64,000 nt of DNA from Acidobacteriota bacterium (GCA_009691245.1 SHUM01000010.1:1-64000), one strand, 5' to 3'; shown: positions 8,724 through 18,880, counted from the stretch's first letter. A program made the numbers and translations. Notes: generated from the sequence alone by a model not told the origin.

Positions 8724-9344
8724 ATGGCGGACGAAAAAACACTCGAACCTACAGGCGAGAAGCCTGCTCCGGCACCGGCCGCAGCAGCTGCAACTCCAAC
8801 TCCACCACCGAAGCCGGTGGCCAAGGAGCCTTCGGCGCCTTGTGGCGATCCGTGGACGGGTGAGCTGGCCGAGACCGTCAAGCAGGCTTTTCCGGATCAG
8901 GACGTTCAGGCTTGGACATACCTCGGACAAAATTGTCTGATCGTTCCCCGGGAGACCATTCTCCAGGTTTGCTTATATTTGAAGAACGAAGCATCGTTTG
9001 CGTTGTTGGCCGATTTGACCGCTGCGGATTATCCCAAGCGCGAGCGGCGCTTTGATGTCATCTACCAGTTGTTCTCATTTACTCGCAATGAGCGTTTGCG
9101 CGTAAAGGCTTATGTTGGTGAAACGGAGTCCATCGAGAGCGTGATGTCCGTTTGGATTGGCGCCGATTGGATGGAGCGGGAAGTTTTTGATATGTTCGGT
9201 ATCCGCTTTGATCATCACCCGAACATGAAACGGATTCTGCTTCCTGATGAATGGGAAGGGCACCCGCTGCGCAAGGATTACGGAATTTTGAAGCAGGATG
9301 AGAAGTGGGTGCGGGAGAATCTGCATATTCAGAGTGGGCAGTAG
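8724..9344 (+). CDS. nuoC: NADH-quinone oxidoreductase subunit C
   Basis: This is the peripheral-arm subunit of respiratory complex I, 206 residues long. The core from about residue 45 has the NuoC/30-kDa pattern: [21 protein letters not shown], then [19 protein letters not shown] and the closing GHPLRKDY. An N-terminal extension of about 38 residues (rich in Ala, Pro and Thr) precedes the conserved domain and is probably disordered. It is the first gene of the nuo block, with nuoD starting 90 nt downstream as a separate gene (not the fused CD form of E. coli). AGGA lies a few nt before the ATG. Confidence 0.95.
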   Translation: MADEKTLEPTGEKPAPAPAAAAATPTPPPKPVAKEPSAPCGDPWTGELAETVKQAFPDQDVQAWTYLGQNCLIVPRETILQVCLYLKNEASFALLADLTAADYPKRERRFDVIYQLFSFTRNERLRVKAYVGETESIESVMSVWIGADWMEREVFDMFGIRFDHHPNMKRILLPDEWEGHPLRKDYGILKQDEKWVRENLHIQSGQ

Positions 9345-9434
9345 TGATTTTAAGTGTGGGCACGTAGATAGGGTTTGGGCACATAGAGAAATTATGCGAT
9401 CTGGCAAATTACATCTTTCGGGGAGAATCGCTTA

Positions 9435-10580
9435 ATGGCGACCACGCCTCCCGTCATCCCCCCACTGGCCCCCAACGCCACGTTCCTCGACACGAACGAG
9501 CTCGTCATCAACATGGGGCCGCAGCATCCGTCCACGCACGGCGTGCTGCGCGTGATCCTGAAGCTGGATGGCGAGAGGATATTGGGCACCGAGTGCGTGA
9601 TCGGCTATCTCCACCGCGGGGTGGAGAAGATCGCCGAGAATCGCACCTACACGCAGTTTGCCCCCTACGTTGACCGCATGGACTACGTCGCCGCCGTTTC
9701 CAACGGGCTGGGCTATTGCGAGACCATCGAGAAGCTCCTGAACGTCGAGGCACCCCCGCGTGCCCGCTTCGTGCGCACCATCCTCACCGAGCTGAACCGG
9801 ATCTCGAGTCACTTGCTTTGGCTGGGCACGCATGCCATCGATCTGGGAGCCATCACGCCGCTGTTTTACTGTTTCCGCGAGCGCGAGGAGATCCTTAAGA
9901 TTTTTGAGAACTATTGCGGCGCGCGTCTCACTACACATGCATTCCGCATCGGCGGGCTGCAGTATGAGACCTACGACGGGTTTGATCAGCAGGTCCGGGC
10001 TTTCTGCAATCAGTTCATGGAGAAGATTGCCGAATATGAAACGCTGCTGACCGGCAACCGTATCTGGTTGGAGCGCACCAAGGGTGTCGGTATTCTTACC
10101 GCGGCAGAGGCCATTGATTTCAGTGTTACTGGCCCGCTATTGCGCGCCAGTGGCGTGAAGTTTGATCTGCGCAAAGCTCAACCCTACGCGGCCTATGCCG
10201 AAGTTGATTTCGATATTCCGGTCGGCGAGAACGGCGATACGTTTGATCGTTACGTGGTTCGTATGGAAGAGATGCGGCAATCGATCCGCATCGCCCGCCA
10301 GTGCCTGGACAAGCTGCCCGAAGGGCCCGTGATGGCCAAGGTGCCCAAGATCATGAAGCCGCCGGTGGGAGAGGTTTACCACGCCATTGAAGCCCCGAAG
10401 GGTGAGCTGGGCTACCACGTGGTCAGCGATGGCAGCACCCAGCCCTATCGCATTCGCGTCCGCCCGCCTTCCTTCATCAATTTGCAGGCGCTGGATCGCA
10501 TGGTGCGTGGCCTATTGGTGGCTGATGTGGTGGCGGTGATTGGAACCATTGATATTGTTCTCGGTGAAGTGGATCGTTAA
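9435..10580 (+). CDS. nuoD: NADH-quinone oxidoreductase subunit D
   Basis: This is the 49-kDa-type catalytic subunit of complex I, which forms part of the quinone-binding cavity; length is 381 residues. Family landmarks are clear: [13 protein letters not shown] near the N-terminus (residues about 27-39), [22 protein letters not shown], the RPPSF segment and the C-terminal [18 protein letters not shown] ribosome site sits 7 nt before the ATG. In most complete operons nuoE-F-G follow; here nuoH comes next after only 43 nt, so the NADH-dehydrogenase module is not encoded at this locus. Confidence 0.97.
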   Translation: MATTPPVIPPLAPNATFLDTNELVINMGPQHPSTHGVLRVILKLDGERILGTECVIGYLHRGVEKIAENRTYTQFAPYVDRMDYVAAVSNGLGYCETIEKLLNVEAPPRARFVRTILTELNRISSHLLWLGTHAIDLGAITPLFYCFREREEILKIFENYCGARLTTHAFRIGGLQYETYDGFDQQVRAFCNQFMEKIAEYETLLTGNRIWLERTKGVGILTAAEAIDFSVTGPLLRASGVKFDLRKAQPYAAYAEVDFDIPVGENGDTFDRYVVRMEEMRQSIRIARQCLDKLPEGPVMAKVPKIMKPPVGEVYHAIEAPKGELGYHVVSDGSTQPYRIRVRPPSFINLQALDRMVRGLLVADVVAVIGTIDIVLGEVDR

Positions 10581-10623
10581 AGAAACGTGGCAACGAGATT
10601 TAGAAAGTATCGAGAGGATTTAA

Positions 10624-11814
10624 GTGTTGCAGATTCCTGCCGCAATTGAGCCGTTCATCTGGCCGTTCGTTTACGGCGCGGTCATCCTGCTGGTGTTCCC
10701 GCTGCTGGCGGGTTACATCGTGCTGCTGGAACGCAAGGTGATGGCGGACATTCAGGTGCGCCTGGGTCCTATGCGCGTGGGACCGCACGGCCTTCTGCAA
10801 CCTTTGGCCGACGCGCTGAAGTTGCTGATCAAGGAAGATATTATCCCGACCTTGAGCGACAAATGGATATTTTGGATATCGCCCATTATTTCGGTAGTTA
10901 CGGCTCTGGTGGCGGTCTTTCTGATTCCGATGAGCGATAAGCTGCCGGTCCCCGATACCAACATCGGTTTGCTCCTGGTTCTTTCGCTTACTTCCGTAGG
11001 CATTCTTGGGATCATTCTTGGTGGATGGAGTTCCAATAGCAACTACCCGCTGTTGGGAGCGCTGCGTTCGACGGCCCAGTTGGTAAGCTACGAAATAGCG
11101 CTGGGTTTCGCGCTGATCGGTGGCCTGATGCTGGCTGGAACTTTAAGTTTGCAGGGCATCGTGATGGCGCAGAAGGAACAAGGGATTTGGTTTGTCTTCT
11201 GCCAGCCCGTCGCCTTCGTCATTTATTTTATCGCCGCACTCGCCGAGACCAATCGCGCGCCGTTTGATATGCCGGAAGCCGAATCTGAAATTGTTGCGGG
11301 CTATCACACCGAATTCAGCGGTTTCCGTTTCGCTCTGTACTTTCTGGCTGAATACGCCAATATCGTGATCGTCTGTTCCATCATGACGATCCTGTTTCTA
11401 GGCGGCTGGCTGCGTCCGTTTCCAAATGTTGCGGCGCTTGAATTTCTTAACTTCGCCCCCGCGCTGGTTTTGCTTGGGTTAGGTGGGGCCTGCCTGATTG
11501 GTCTGGACCGCAAGCCCAGCAAGCCACAGAAACTGGGCATGGTCGGCCTCGGCGGAGCCTTTATTCTGGCAGGACTGGCCTGCCTGTTGCCGCCAGTGAT
11601 GGAAGCCGTTCACGGCTTGTTTTGGTTTATGCTGAAGGTCTTCATGGGAGTTTACACCTTTATCTGGATTCGCTTTACGCTGCCTCGTTACCGCTACGAT
11701 CAGTTGATGAACATCGGTTGGCGCTGGCTGATTCCCCTCGCCATCGCCAACGTGATCGTTACCGGTATCGTGATGCAGCGTGAACAGATTTTTGCCGCGT
11801 TTGGCCTGAGATAG
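10624..11814 (+). CDS. nuoH: NADH-quinone oxidoreductase subunit H
   Basis: This is the membrane subunit that joins the peripheral and membrane arms of complex I and lines the quinone channel. The 396-residue product has about eight or nine hydrophobic helices. Conserved stretches include LLERKVMADIQVRLGPMRVG (about residues 37-56), the acidic loop AETNRAPFDMPEAESEIVAG and IRFTLPRYRYDQLM near the C-terminus. The start codon is GTG (10624) or the adjacent TTG; GAGAGGA is placed 5-8 nt upstream. nuoI, which normally follows, is absent: the next gene, nuoJ, begins 44 nt later. Confidence 0.96.
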   Translation: MLQIPAAIEPFIWPFVYGAVILLVFPLLAGYIVLLERKVMADIQVRLGPMRVGPHGLLQPLADALKLLIKEDIIPTLSDKWIFWISPIISVVTALVAVFLIPMSDKLPVPDTNIGLLLVLSLTSVGILGIILGGWSSNSNYPLLGALRSTAQLVSYEIALGFALIGGLMLAGTLSLQGIVMAQKEQGIWFVFCQPVAFVIYFIAALAETNRAPFDMPEAESEIVAGYHTEFSGFRFALYFLAEYANIVIVCSIMTILFLGGWLRPFPNVAALEFLNFAPALVLLGLGGACLIGLDRKPSKPQKLGMVGLGGAFILAGLACLLPPVMEAVHGLFWFMLKVFMGVYTFIWIRFTLPRYRYDQLMNIGWRWLIPLAIANVIVTGIVMQREQIFAAFGLR

Positions 11815-11858
11815 GCCAGCGGTGAAAGAGACATAGTCGATTAGGATTCGGGAAGCTG

Positions 11859-12374
11859 ATGCAAAGCGTACTGCCTAGTTTATTTTTTTATGCCCTGGCG
11901 ACGATGATTCTCGTCAGCGCGGTGGTTACCATTACCCGCCGCAACGCGGTTCATGCCGTGATCTGGCTGATCTCGACGCTGCTGGGCATCGCGGGACTCT
12001 TTCTGCACCAGCACGCCGAGTTTCTGGCGGCGGTTCAGGTGATTGTCTACATCGGCGGCATCACCGTGCTGTTCCTGTTTGTGATCATGCTCGTTAATCT
12101 GGACGAGGCGGCGAAGAAAAAGCAGTTCTCTGGCCAGTGGAAGATCGTGGTCATCTGCGCTGGCGCACTGCTGGCCGAGCTGGGTTACTTCATATTCAAG
12201 GGTGCGGAAGGTTTTTATTTCGCTGAACCCGCCGGCGGATCGCTGCAACCGAACACCCAGTTGATCGCGCTGGCGCTTTATCGCGATTACTTGCTGCCCT
12301 TCGAGTTGGCCTCACTGTTGTTGTTGGTGGCGATGATCGGCGCGGTCGTGCTGGCCAAAAAAGATTTGAAGTAA
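11859..12374 (+). CDS. nuoJ: NADH-quinone oxidoreductase subunit J
   Basis: This is a proton-pumping membrane-arm subunit of complex I, 171 residues with five predicted helices. The segment HAEFLAAVQVIVYIGGITVL, followed by LFLFVIMLVN, is the hallmark of NuoJ, including the helix with the pi-bulge seen in complex I structures. The C-terminal helix LASLLLLVAMIGAVVLAKKD is also typical. It lies between nuoH and nuoK in the usual order except that nuoI is missing. Confidence 0.95.
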   Translation: MQSVLPSLFFYALATMILVSAVVTITRRNAVHAVIWLISTLLGIAGLFLHQHAEFLAAVQVIVYIGGITVLFLFVIMLVNLDEAAKKKQFSGQWKIVVICAGALLAELGYFIFKGAEGFYFAEPAGGSLQPNTQLIALALYRDYLLPFELASLLLLVAMIGAVVLAKKDLK

Positions 12375-12450
12375 GCGTTATCCCGAGTCATGCGGACACG
12401 GTAGGACTGGATCGATTGAAGGACCAAGAGTTTGAAGGAGAAGTTTCGCA

Positions 12451-12759
12451 ATGCCCCCTGTACCCACCGCGCATTATGTGTTTCTGAGCGCGGCACTGTT
12501 CACCATCGGGATGATCGGCGTGCTGACACGCCGCAATGTCGTTATCATTCTGATCTCGATCGAACTGATGCTGAACGCGGTGAACATTAACCTGGTGGCG
12601 TTCTCCAATTTACTGCAATCGGTGAACGGACAGGCCTTCGCCATCTTCGTGATCGTGGATGCCGCGGCGGAAGCCGCCGTGGGACTGGGCATTGTGATTG
12701 CCCTGTTCCGCAACAAAGAAACGATACAGGCTGACGAAATTGATCTGATGAAATGGTAA
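12451..12759 (+). CDS. nuoK: NADH-quinone oxidoreductase subunit K
   Basis: This small three-helix membrane subunit of complex I has 102 residues, the normal size. The family core is visible: LTRRNVVIILISIELMLNAV (with the conserved membrane Glu) and FVIVDAAAEAAVGLGIVIAL (with the second membrane acidic residue). It is preceded by GAAGGAGAAG 12 nt before the ATG and followed closely by nuoL (27 nt). Confidence 0.96.
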   Translation: MPPVPTAHYVFLSAALFTIGMIGVLTRRNVVIILISIELMLNAVNINLVAFSNLLQSVNGQAFAIFVIVDAAAEAAVGLGIVIALFRNKETIQADEIDLMKW

Positions 12760-12786
12760 TGCGCCACTGGAAGCGCTAATGACGAC

Positions 12787-14835
12787 ATGAACTTTCTTGG
12801 ACTCATCTGGATGATTCCGCTGTTCCCCGCCGCCGGGGCCGTGGCCATGCTGCTGTTTGGCAAGAAGTTGCCCAACTGGCTGGTCAGCATCATCTGCCCG
12901 GGCATGGTGTTTATGTCATTCCTGGTTTCAGTCGGAGCTGTCTATCAGCTTTCGTCCCTGCCGGAACGGCAATTCGAGAAAATTCTCTACTCCTGGGTTC
13001 CGGGTGCTTCTTTCCAGATGGCCAACGGCCAGTTGAGCAATCTCGGCGCTGACTGGGGCTTCCTGCTGGACCCTCTGTCTTCCATCATGATTCTTGTGGT
13101 AACCGGAGTCGGCTTCCTGATTCACGTTTACGCAACCGGTTACATGTCGCATGAAGGCGGCTTCTATCGCTTCTTCGGCTACTTGAATCTGTTCATGTTC
13201 TCGATGCTTACGCTGGTTCTGGCCAATAACTATCTCCTGTTGTTTGTCGGATGGGAAGGCGTGGGCGTCTGCTCCTATCTGCTGATTGGTTTCTATTTCC
13301 ACAAGAAGTCCGCCTCCGATGCCGGCAAGAAGGCTTTCATCGCCAACCGCGTAGGAGATGCCGGAGTGGTCCTCGGCATGTTTACCATGCTGGCCACCTT
13401 CGGATCGATCCGTTACACCAACGTGATCGCGCAAGCCGGGAGCGGAAATTATCACCTCGGCGACGCCGCAATTACCGCGATTACGCTGCTTCTGTTCATC
13501 GGAGTAACAGGCAAGTCAGCGCAGGTGCCTCTTTACGTTTGGCTGCCGGACGCCATGGAAGGCCCCACGCCGGTCAGCGCGCTGATCCACGCGGCGACGA
13601 TGGTCACGGCGGGCGTGTACCTCATGGTGCGCTCGAACATTCTCTATGTACTTTCACCGGACACCATGGCCGTGGTCGCCGGAGTCGGAGCATTCACGGC
13701 GATCTTCGCCGCAACCATCGGTATCGCTCAATATGACATCAAGCGCGTGCTGGCCTACTCCACCGTCAGCCAGCTTGGCTACATGGTGCTGGCCTGCGGC
13801 GTCGGCGCATTTGGCGCAGGCGTGTTCCATCTGATGACCCACGCTTTCTTCAAGGCTCTGCTCTTCCTTGGCGCAGGCTCCGTGATCCACGCCATGTCCG
13901 GCGAGCAGGACATGCGCAAAATGGGCGGGCTTGCGAAAAAAATTCCCTACACGCACGCGACCTTCCTCGTTGCCGCGCTGGCCATCATCGGCACTCCATT
14001 ATTTTCAGGATTTTTCAGCAAGGACGAAATTCTCTGGCGGACCTTTATTAGTCCTGTCGGCTCAAGCATTTTGCTTTACGGCGTGGCCCTTATTACCGCC
14101 GGACTGACCGCCTTCTACATTTGGCGGCTGATGTTCATGACATTTTACGGGGAGTCACGCGTGGATCATCACGCAGCACATCATTTGCACGAATCGCCTC
14201 CCGTCATGACCATTCCGCTGATGGTCCTTGCCGTCCTGTCGCTCGCTGGCGGCTGGATCGGCTGGCCGACTGTGCTTGGTGGCAGCAACCATCTGGAGCA
14301 TTGGCTGGAGCCGGTGCTGGGTCCCGGCGCGAAAATTCTGGAAGAGCACGCTGCGCACGGCGAACACGCTCACTCCACCGAGTACATGCTGATGGCGCTG
14401 TCGGTGATCGTCGCCTTTTCCGGTCTGTCTCTGGCCTACTATTTCTTCATCAAGAACCGCGCCGCCGGCGACAGCATCGCCCAGAACTTCAGCGGCGTGC
14501 AAAAACTTCTGGAAAACAAGTATTACGTGGACGAGGTTTACAACGCGGTGTTGGTGCGCGGCCTGGTGATGAATGGCGGCGAGGCCCTCAGCAAATTCGA
14601 CGCGCGCATCATCGACGGTGGTGTGAATGGCGTGGCCTGGCTTACGCGCCTCATCTCTACTGTCTCCATGTGGTGGGATAAGTGGATTGTGGACGGCGCA
14701 GTGCGGTTGACTGCGCTGGTTGTTAACCTGACCTCCTACCCGGCGCGCATTCTGCAAACCGGGCGAGTGCAGCTTTATGCGTTTTCGATTTTGACCGGAT
14801 TGCTGATTTTTTTCAGTTATTACCTGTTTAAGTAA
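12787..14835 (+). CDS. nuoL: NADH-quinone oxidoreductase subunit L
   Basis: This is the distal antiporter-like proton-pumping subunit of complex I, 682 residues with about 14 core helices and the long C-terminal lateral helix region. Signature segments are VGWEGVGVCSYLLIGF (conserved Glu), SAQVPLYVWLPDAMEGPTPV (conserved Pro, Asp, Glu), SALIHAATMVTAGVYL and the HAFFKALLFLGAGSVIH helix. Histidine-rich loops (around residues 458-465 and 520-527) are specific to this copy and of unknown meaning. Length and order are as in standard nuo operons. Confidence 0.97.
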   Translation: MNFLGLIWMIPLFPAAGAVAMLLFGKKLPNWLVSIICPGMVFMSFLVSVGAVYQLSSLPERQFEKILYSWVPGASFQMANGQLSNLGADWGFLLDPLSSIMILVVTGVGFLIHVYATGYMSHEGGFYRFFGYLNLFMFSMLTLVLANNYLLLFVGWEGVGVCSYLLIGFYFHKKSASDAGKKAFIANRVGDAGVVLGMFTMLATFGSIRYTNVIAQAGSGNYHLGDAAITAITLLLFIGVTGKSAQVPLYVWLPDAMEGPTPVSALIHAATMVTAGVYLMVRSNILYVLSPDTMAVVAGVGAFTAIFAATIGIAQYDIKRVLAYSTVSQLGYMVLACGVGAFGAGVFHLMTHAFFKALLFLGAGSVIHAMSGEQDMRKMGGLAKKIPYTHATFLVAALAIIGTPLFSGFFSKDEILWRTFISPVGSSILLYGVALITAGLTAFYIWRLMFMTFYGESRVDHHAAHHLHESPPVMTIPLMVLAVLSLAGGWIGWPTVLGGSNHLEHWLEPVLGPGAKILEEHAAHGEHAHSTEYMLMALSVIVAFSGLSLAYYFFIKNRAAGDSIAQNFSGVQKLLENKYYVDEVYNAVLVRGLVMNGGEALSKFDARIIDGGVNGVAWLTRLISTVSMWWDKWIVDGAVRLTALVVNLTSYPARILQTGRVQLYAFSILTGLLIFFSYYLFK

Positions 14836-14893
14836 TCGGCAAACGACTGTGATTGACCGGGGATTAGACAAAGATTAGTCGAGGAATAGAAGA

Positions 14894-16477
14894 ATGTGGT
14901 TCCATGATCATATCTTAAGCATCGTGATGTTCCTGCCGCTGGCGGGAGCGCTGCTCATGCTGTTTCTCCCGAACGAGAACAAGACCCTCATCCGCTGGTC
15001 GGCGAACGTCATCGCCTTCCTCGGCTTTTTGGTCTCGCTCCCGCTGGTCTTCTGGTTTGACAACAGTGACGGCGGCTTTCAGTTCATGGAAAGCGCGGAG
15101 TGGATCCCCTCCATCGGTGCGCGCTATGCGCTAGGCATTGATGGCATCAGCTATTTGCTGATCATGCTGGCGACCTTGCTGGGCTTCATTGGCGTGCTGT
15201 GCTCCTGGACCTACATCGAGAATCGAGTGAAAGAGTATTACATCTTCCTGCTGTTGTTGCAGACGGGCATGATGGGCGTCTTTATGTCCATGGACTTCTT
15301 CCTGTTCTACGTTTTCTGGGAAGTCATGCTGGTGCCCATGTATTTTCTGATCGGCATCTGGGGCGGCCCGCGCAAGCTCTATGCGGCGATTAAGTTTTTC
15401 CTCTATACGCTGTCCGGTTCCGTGTTGATGTTGCTCGGCATTCTGGCCATCTACTTCTGGAATCACAGCGTCTCCGGAGTTTGGACGTTTGATATTCCCA
15501 CGCTCTCCAATCTGAGCATGCCGCTCAACCTGCAACTGTGGCTCTTCGCCGCCTTCTTCGTCGGATTTGCCATCAAGGTTCCCATGTTCCCCTTCCACAC
15601 CTGGCTCCCGGACGCCCACGTGGAAGCGCCCACGGCTGGCTCCGTGATCCTGGCCGGCGTTCTGCTGAAGATGGGCACTTACGGTTTCCTGCGCTTCTCG
15701 CTGCCTATGCTCCCAGACGCCGCGCGCGACTCGCGGGTTATGACCGCCATGGTTACGCTTTCGTTGATCGGTATTGTTTACGGCGCACTGGTTTCTCTCA
15801 TGCAGAAAGATTGGAAGAAGCTGGTCGCCTATTCTTCTGTCAGCCACATGGGCTTCATCACCCTGGGAATTTTCGTGCTGAACCCCAATGGCATCACCGG
15901 CAGCATTATCCAGCAGATCAACCACGGCATCTCGACCGGCGCGCTCTTCCTGCTAGTGGGTATTATCTACGAGAGGCGGCACACGCGAGAAATCGCGGAG
16001 TTTGGCGGCCTGTCGCACATCATGCCGGTTTACGCCACCATGTTCCTCATCGTTGCCATGTCCTCGTTGGGCCTGCCAACGCTGAACGGGTTCATAGGAG
16101 AGTTTGTGATTTTGCAGGGAGCATTTGAAGCCAATAGAACCTGGGCTGCCATCGGAACACTGGGTATTGTGCTCGGCGCGGCCTACCTGCTGTGGCTCTA
16201 TCAGCGGACCATGTTTGGAACGCTCGACAATCCCAAGAACAAAGAACTCAAAGACGTCAATTTCCGCGAGGCGGTAACGCTGATTCCGTTGATCATCTGG
16301 GCATTCTGGATTGGCCTGTACCCCAAGCCATTCTTCGATGTGCTGGAGAAGCCCGTGCAGCGCATCGTGCGGCGCGTACGGCCCGACTATTACGCAGGCG
16401 GTGTATATACGCCTCCCCCTCCGGCGGCTCCGGAAGCAGCAGAGGAAGCTGGCGGCGGGGCCCCGGCGGAGCAGTAG
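14894..16477 (+). CDS. nuoM: NADH-quinone oxidoreductase subunit M
   Basis: This is an antiporter-like membrane subunit of complex I, 527 residues. It shows the NuoM-specific FFLFYVFWEVMLVPMYFLIG (conserved Glu), the KVPMFPFHTWLPDAHVEAPT loop, AGVLLKMGTYGFLRF, and the VAYSSVSHMGFITLGIF helix. The last 25 residues form a Pro/Ala/Glu-rich tail outside the conserved region. nuoL precedes and nuoN follows, as expected. Confidence 0.97.
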   Translation: MWFHDHILSIVMFLPLAGALLMLFLPNENKTLIRWSANVIAFLGFLVSLPLVFWFDNSDGGFQFMESAEWIPSIGARYALGIDGISYLLIMLATLLGFIGVLCSWTYIENRVKEYYIFLLLLQTGMMGVFMSMDFFLFYVFWEVMLVPMYFLIGIWGGPRKLYAAIKFFLYTLSGSVLMLLGILAIYFWNHSVSGVWTFDIPTLSNLSMPLNLQLWLFAAFFVGFAIKVPMFPFHTWLPDAHVEAPTAGSVILAGVLLKMGTYGFLRFSLPMLPDAARDSRVMTAMVTLSLIGIVYGALVSLMQKDWKKLVAYSSVSHMGFITLGIFVLNPNGITGSIIQQINHGISTGALFLLVGIIYERRHTREIAEFGGLSHIMPVYATMFLIVAMSSLGLPTLNGFIGEFVILQGAFEANRTWAAIGTLGIVLGAAYLLWLYQRTMFGTLDNPKNKELKDVNFREAVTLIPLIIWAFWIGLYPKPFFDVLEKPVQRIVRRVRPDYYAGGVYTPPPPAAPEAAEEAGGGAPAEQ

Positions 16478-16562
16478 CTCCCCATCATTACGTCGGGCAA
16501 TAGGGCGGGGAAGCTCGAAAAGTTTCCCCATTTAGAAAACGGGACTACGTTAGATCGAAAAT

Positions 16563-18050
16563 ATGCTGAACGAATATTTCTCCTCGGTTGATCTTCTGGT
16601 GCTCAAGCCAGCCATCCTGCTCACGCTCTTCGCTATCGGCGTGCTGCTGACGGATCTGATGCTGGAACCAGAGCAGAAGTATCTCAACGCCGTCATGGCG
16701 CTGGCTGGTGTGGGCTTTGCCGCCTATAGCTTGGGGCCGTGGCCACTGGGCTTGCAGCACCAGATGGGTATGGCTGGCGTGGACGCCCTGGAGGCTTTCC
16801 GCGGCGCGGTCATTGTGGATAGTTTCGGCATCTACTTCATGTGGTTGTTCCTGATCGCCGCGGCTCTCTCCATTCTTATATCCATCCGCTATCTTGAAAT
16901 TGAAGGCGAGAATCGCGGGGAGTATTACGCCATCATGCTGATGGCCACCGTGGGAATGATTTTTCTGGCCATCGGCATGGACCTCATCACGCTCTTCATG
17001 GGCCTCGAGCTGATGGTCATTTCGATTTATATTCTCACCGGCTATCTGCGTCGTGACCGCCGCTCGAATGAAGCGGCGCTCAAATATCTATTGCTCGGAG
17101 CGTTTTCCTCCGGCATTCTGCTTTACGGCATGTCTCTGCTCTATGGACTGAGTGGATCAACCGACCTGCGAATTATTGCGTCGTCCATTTCGCAACGCCC
17201 GGCTGGCGACCCGCTAGTGCTCATCGCTGTCATCACTATCTGCGGCGGCTTGTTTTTCAAGATCGGCGCCGTCCCATTCCACCAATGGCTGCCGGATGCC
17301 TATGAAGGCGCGCCGCATTGCGTTACCGCCTTCATGTCCGTGGGCCCCAAGGCCGCATCGTTTGCCTTTTTGATTCGCATGTTCCTGGTCCCGCTGGCCT
17401 CGGTGCGCGACGTATGGCTCCCCCTGGTGATTGGCGTGGCCATTGCCACCATGACCATCGGAAATCTCGCGGCCATCACGCAAACCAACGTCAAGCGCAT
17501 GCTGGGCTATTCAGCCATCTCGCACGCAGGTTATATGCTGCTCGGCATCATCTCCGGCAATGAGAACGGGTTGAAGGGCATTGTGATCTATCTGATGGTC
17601 TACACTTTCATGAACCTTGGCGCGATGGCGGTGATTGTGGCCATGCGTCGCAAGGATATTATCGGCGATGAGATCGACGATTTTGCGGGCTTGATCTATA
17701 AGTCTCCAACGGCGGCCGTGCTGATGCTGATCTTCCTGTTGTCGCTTGCCGGAATTCCTCCCACCGCAGGGTTTATTGGAAAGTACTTCATCTTCTTATC
17801 GCTGATTGAGACGGGCCACTACGGGCTGGCGGTTGTTGCAGTCCTCTACGTTGCCGTTTCGCTCTACTACTACTTCCAGATTGTCACTTCCATGTTTACC
17901 CGCGAAGCCACCGACAACGTCGCGCCGGCAATGGCGCCCGGCATCCGTCTGGCGCTGGGCATCAGTTTGGCGATGACCTTGTTCATCGGCCTTTATCCTG
18001 ATCCCATTATTAATATTGCGGGAAACACTGTCGCCTCCATTCTCCGCTAA
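16563..18050 (+). CDS. nuoN: NADH-quinone oxidoreductase subunit N
   Basis: This is the third antiporter-like membrane subunit of complex I, 495 residues. It contains DLITLFMGLELMVISIYILT (conserved Glu), FKIGAVPFHQWLPDAYEGAP, and MLGYSAISHAGYMLLGI, together with the C-terminal LAGIPPTAGFIGKYFIF helix. It ends the nuo block; the first ATP-synthase accessory gene begins 24 nt after its stop codon, so the two sets are probably in one transcript. Confidence 0.96.
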   Translation: MLNEYFSSVDLLVLKPAILLTLFAIGVLLTDLMLEPEQKYLNAVMALAGVGFAAYSLGPWPLGLQHQMGMAGVDALEAFRGAVIVDSFGIYFMWLFLIAAALSILISIRYLEIEGENRGEYYAIMLMATVGMIFLAIGMDLITLFMGLELMVISIYILTGYLRRDRRSNEAALKYLLLGAFSSGILLYGMSLLYGLSGSTDLRIIASSISQRPAGDPLVLIAVITICGGLFFKIGAVPFHQWLPDAYEGAPHCVTAFMSVGPKAASFAFLIRMFLVPLASVRDVWLPLVIGVAIATMTIGNLAAITQTNVKRMLGYSAISHAGYMLLGIISGNENGLKGIVIYLMVYTFMNLGAMAVIVAMRRKDIIGDEIDDFAGLIYKSPTAAVLMLIFLLSLAGIPPTAGFIGKYFIFLSLIETGHYGLAVVAVLYVAVSLYYYFQIVTSMFTREATDNVAPAMAPGIRLALGISLAMTLFIGLYPDPIINIAGNTVASILR

Positions 18051-18074
18051 GGTCTGCTGTACACTAGTGGCGGT

Positions 18075-18341
18075 ATGACTTCCAACGATTCAATTCCAGG
18101 ACCATCTGGTCCGTCTGCGCCGAATAAACAGCCGGTGAAGAAGACTTCCGCGTGGGGACAGGTTGCCCGCTACTCGGCGATTGGGATGACGATTCCTTCG
18201 CATCTGGTGGCCGGTTGGCTGATCGGCACATTCCTGGACTGGGTCTTCACGAAGACATACCTGAATATTGTTTTTGTCTTGGTCGGCATCGTCTCCGGGT
18301 TCATCGAAATGATCCGGCTGGCCAGCCGGGACACGGACTAG
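18075..18341 (+). CDS. atpZ: AtpZ/AtpI-family F0 accessory protein
   Basis: The 88-residue product has a hydrophilic N-terminus and two transmembrane helices (YSAIGMTIPSHLVAGWLIGT and YLNIVFVLVGIVSGFIEMIR). The spacing, the Gly-rich first helix and the position ahead of atpI-atpB match the AtpZ group, thought to aid c-ring assembly or Mg/Ca uptake for ATP synthase. It sits 24 nt after nuoN and 3 nt before the next gene. Confidence 0.8.
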   Translation: MTSNDSIPGPSGPSAPNKQPVKKTSAWGQVARYSAIGMTIPSHLVAGWLIGTFLDWVFTKTYLNIVFVLVGIVSGFIEMIRLASRDTD

Positions 18342-18344
18342 CCG

Positions 18345-18878
18345 ATGCGCCGCGATCATCCCATCTCGCCATTTGCGGGAGAGCCTCCCACCCGTGATTT
18401 GGCTGAAGCCATTGCGCGCAGAACCCCGATCCCTCGGCAGGAATTGGCGCTGATCGAGGGATATGAACGCCGCATCCGGCGCGCCATGTGGTGGCTGAGT
18501 GCGGTCGGGATAGCTGCATTTTGGGTGTGGCGTGGATGGAGCTGGGCGGCTGGTTTTGCCGCAGGAGCCATTCTTTCCGGATTGAACTTTCATTGGATAA
18601 AATCCGCGGTGAATGTTATCACGGATGCCGTTACCTCCCAGGCGCGGGCCACGGCGCAAGAAGGCAGTCCGCCGCCAAAGACCAGCCAGGGGTACGCGAT
18701 CGCGCGATTCATCTTCCGGTACGCGTTGATTGGCTTAGTAGGATATACTATATTGCTAAGTTCGGTCGTCAGCTTGACGGCCTTCCTGGCGGGACTCTTT
18801 CTGGCCATTGCGGCATTAATGGCGGAAGCGGCTTACCAGGTGATTCACGATCTAAATCAAAGTTTTAGGACTAAATAG
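18345..18878 (+). CDS. atpI: ATP synthase protein I-like membrane protein
   Basis: The 177-residue protein has two hydrophobic helix pairs (about 46-80 and 118-165) separated by a hydrophilic loop. The hydrophobic pattern (AAGFAAGAILSGLNFHWIK and later ALIGLVGYTILLS...FLAGLFLAIAALM) and the position between atpZ and atpB fit the ATP_synt_I family, proposed to help assemble the c-ring. No catalytic residues are expected. The start follows the atpZ stop by 3 nt and the stop precedes atpB by 2 nt, so translation is probably coupled. Confidence 0.75.
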   Translation: MRRDHPISPFAGEPPTRDLAEAIARRTPIPRQELALIEGYERRIRRAMWWLSAVGIAAFWVWRGWSWAAGFAAGAILSGLNFHWIKSAVNVITDAVTSQARATAQEGSPPPKTSQGYAIARFIFRYALIGLVGYTILLSSVVSLTAFLAGLFLAIAALMAEAAYQVIHDLNQSFRTK

Positions 18879-18880
18879 TC

